In this document: positions 13,824 to 14,814 of the stretch, one piece after another
How the letters are laid out: each line of letters starts with the position of its first letter
Position numbering within the stretch: the first letter of the stretch is position 1
Origin: Rhodospirillaceae bacterium
GTDB taxonomy: Bacteria > Pseudomonadota > Alphaproteobacteria > Rhodospirillales_A > Casp-alpha2
Direction: 5' to 3'
NCBI GenBank assembly: GCA_003488105.1
Contig: DNMS01000251.1
Location: forward strand, 1-14,814
DNA: 14,814 nt
The notes under the pieces: model-generated
The model's input: only the letters and a program-made list of their open reading frames with translations
Databases searched by the model: none
Told to the model about the DNA's origin: nothing
Program-made: the position numbers and the translations under genes

Positions 13824-14814
13824 TCAGCTGCCGGGTCCGTCGTCGAATCCAACCTTGTCCACCAGTCGGGAGGCGGCGGGCCGCAGCTTGGCGATTTTCT
13901 CGAGCGAGAGCGTATCGCCCTTGAACTCGCCCCAGGACTGGACGAGCTTCGAATAGGGAACGCCGGGTTTCACCGGATATTCCTGATTATCTTCGGCGTA
14001 GATCTTCTGCGCTGCGTCGCCGGACAGGAACTCGATCAACTTGACCGCCGCGTCCTTGTGCTTGGCGCTTTTGGTTACGGCGGCGCCCGAAACGTTCATG
14101 TGGTTGCCGCGGTCACCCTGGTTCAGATAGGTCAGACGAACGGCGGCGGCCCACTTCTTCTGCTCGGGCTTCTCGTCGTTGGTCATCATCTTGCCCATGT
14201 AATAGTTATTCGTGATGGCGATGTCGCACACGCCTTCGTACACGGCCTTGGCCTGGGCGCGGTCATTACCCTGGGGTTTGCGGGCCAGATTGGCCTTCAC
14301 GCCCTGAAGCCACTTTTCGGCACCTTCTTCACCATGATGGGCGATCATCGAGGCGATCAGCGCCACGTTGTAGGCGTTCTTGCCGGAGCGCACGCAGATG
14401 CGGCCCTTGAATTTGGGATCGACCAGATCCTCATAGGACGTCAGTTCGCCCGGTTTGACCCGTTCCTTGGACACCAGCGCCACGCGGGCACGGGACGTCA
14501 GGCCGAACCACATGCCTTCCGGGTCGCGGAAGTGGGCGGGGATGTTCTTTTCAAGGGTATCCGACTTCACGGCCTGCAGCACGCCGCCTTCCTTCAGGGC
14601 GTACAGGCGGCCGATGTCGACGGTCAGCACCGCGTCGGCGGGGCTATTGTCGCCGGCGGCCTTGATCTTTTCCAGCATGCCTTTCTTGGCGAACACGACG
14701 TTCACCTTGATCCCCGTTTCCTTGGTAAAGGCATCGAGGAGCGGTTTGATCAGGAACGGTTGGCGATAGGAATAGAGGTTCACTTCCTGGTCGGCGGCCT
14801 GGGCCCAGGCCGCC
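13824..14814 (-). CDS. fbpA: Fe(III)-binding periplasmic protein, FbpA/FutA type, partial at its N-terminus
   Basis: The first base of the gene lies outside the window. The visible part starts in the tail of a signal peptide ('AAWAQA|ADQEV'), and about 325 mature residues follow. The fold signature matches iron-binding proteins: 'VNLYSYRQPFLIKPLLDAFT', 'TGIKVNVVF', 'NSPADAVLTVDIGRLY', 'WFGLTSRARVALVSKERV', 'LTSYEDLVDPKFKGRICVRS'. Likely metal ligands are Tyr in 'LYSYRQ', Tyr in 'GKNAYNVALI' and the Tyr pair in 'ITNNYYMGKM', equivalent to the Tyr ligands of FbpA and FutA. The FutA His in 'SSRHY' is Gln here. In-frame GTG codon 14783-14781 encodes the Val of 'EVNLYS' and is not a start, because the frame continues upstream into the signal peptide. 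The protein captures Fe(III) in the periplasm for FbpB and FbpC. Confidence 0.93.
   Translation of the reverse strand, partial: AAWAQAADQEVNLYSYRQPFLIKPLLDAFTKETGIKVNVVFAKKGMLEKIKAAGDNSPADAVLTVDIGRLYALKEGGVLQAVKSDTLEKNIPAHFRDPEGMWFGLTSRARVALVSKERVKPGELTSYEDLVDPKFKGRICVRSGKNAYNVALIASMIAHHGEEGAEKWLQGVKANLARKPQGNDRAQAKAVYEGVCDIAITNNYYMGKMMTNDEKPEQKKWAAAVRLTYLNQGDRGNHMNVSGAAVTKSAKHKDAAVKLIEFLSGDAAQKIYAEDNQEYPVKPGVPYSKLVQSWGEFKGDTLSLEKIAKLRPAASRLVDKVGFDDGPGS

Noticed and set aside
12871..13956. 361-residue open frame on the plus strand, opposite fbpB and the end of fbpA
   Set aside because: Its composition (His/Gln/Arg/Asp-rich) is typical of an antisense shadow. It crosses the fbpA-fbpB terminator, and the opposite strand codes for a well-conserved permease.

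Overview
The window reads as a chromosomal piece of a motile alphaproteobacterium, most likely of Rhodospirillales type. This rests on a moderately high G+C content, a FlaF homologue (a regulator essentially confined to alphaproteobacteria), a single-domain FlgJ without a muramidase half, and long GC-rich FlgK, FlgL and FlgE proteins. The genus cannot be fixed from the sequence. Every convincing gene lies on the minus strand, so the window is read from right to left.

Right part (14814 to 10910): an Fe(III) ABC importer, fbpA-fbpB-fbpC. The binding protein runs off the window edge. A strong intrinsic terminator separates fbpA from fbpB, and fbpB and fbpC overlap by ATGA.

Middle (10909 to 8833): flgE (hook protein) stands alone, behind a near-consensus sigma-54 promoter and ahead of two hairpins, one terminator-like. 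A second, weaker sigma-54-like site lies before flgI.

Left-centre (8832 to 2024): a tight run flgI - flgJ (rod-binding) - flgN-like chaperone - flgK - flgL, with overlaps or gaps of 11 to 36 bases. It makes the P-ring, a rod chaperone or cap, the hook-filament junction and a probable junction chaperone.

Left end (2023 to 1): flaF (flagellin production regulator), then the first 415 residues of a TPR protein with a divergent GT41 (SPINDLY/OGT-like) domain. This is a probable flagellin glycosyltransferase cut by the window edge.

The main surprise is in the axial proteins. FlgL is 805 residues, about twice the usual size, because of five tandem copies of a beta-rich module of about 70 to 85 residues built around 'GT.IT.aGt...NDGtYTI.Sv'. 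A single copy of the same module sits in the middle of FlgE. The hook and the hook-filament junction therefore seem to share a surface module. I see no CRISPR array, tRNA, rRNA, insertion sequence or phage gene, and no gene-free stretch above about 230 bases.
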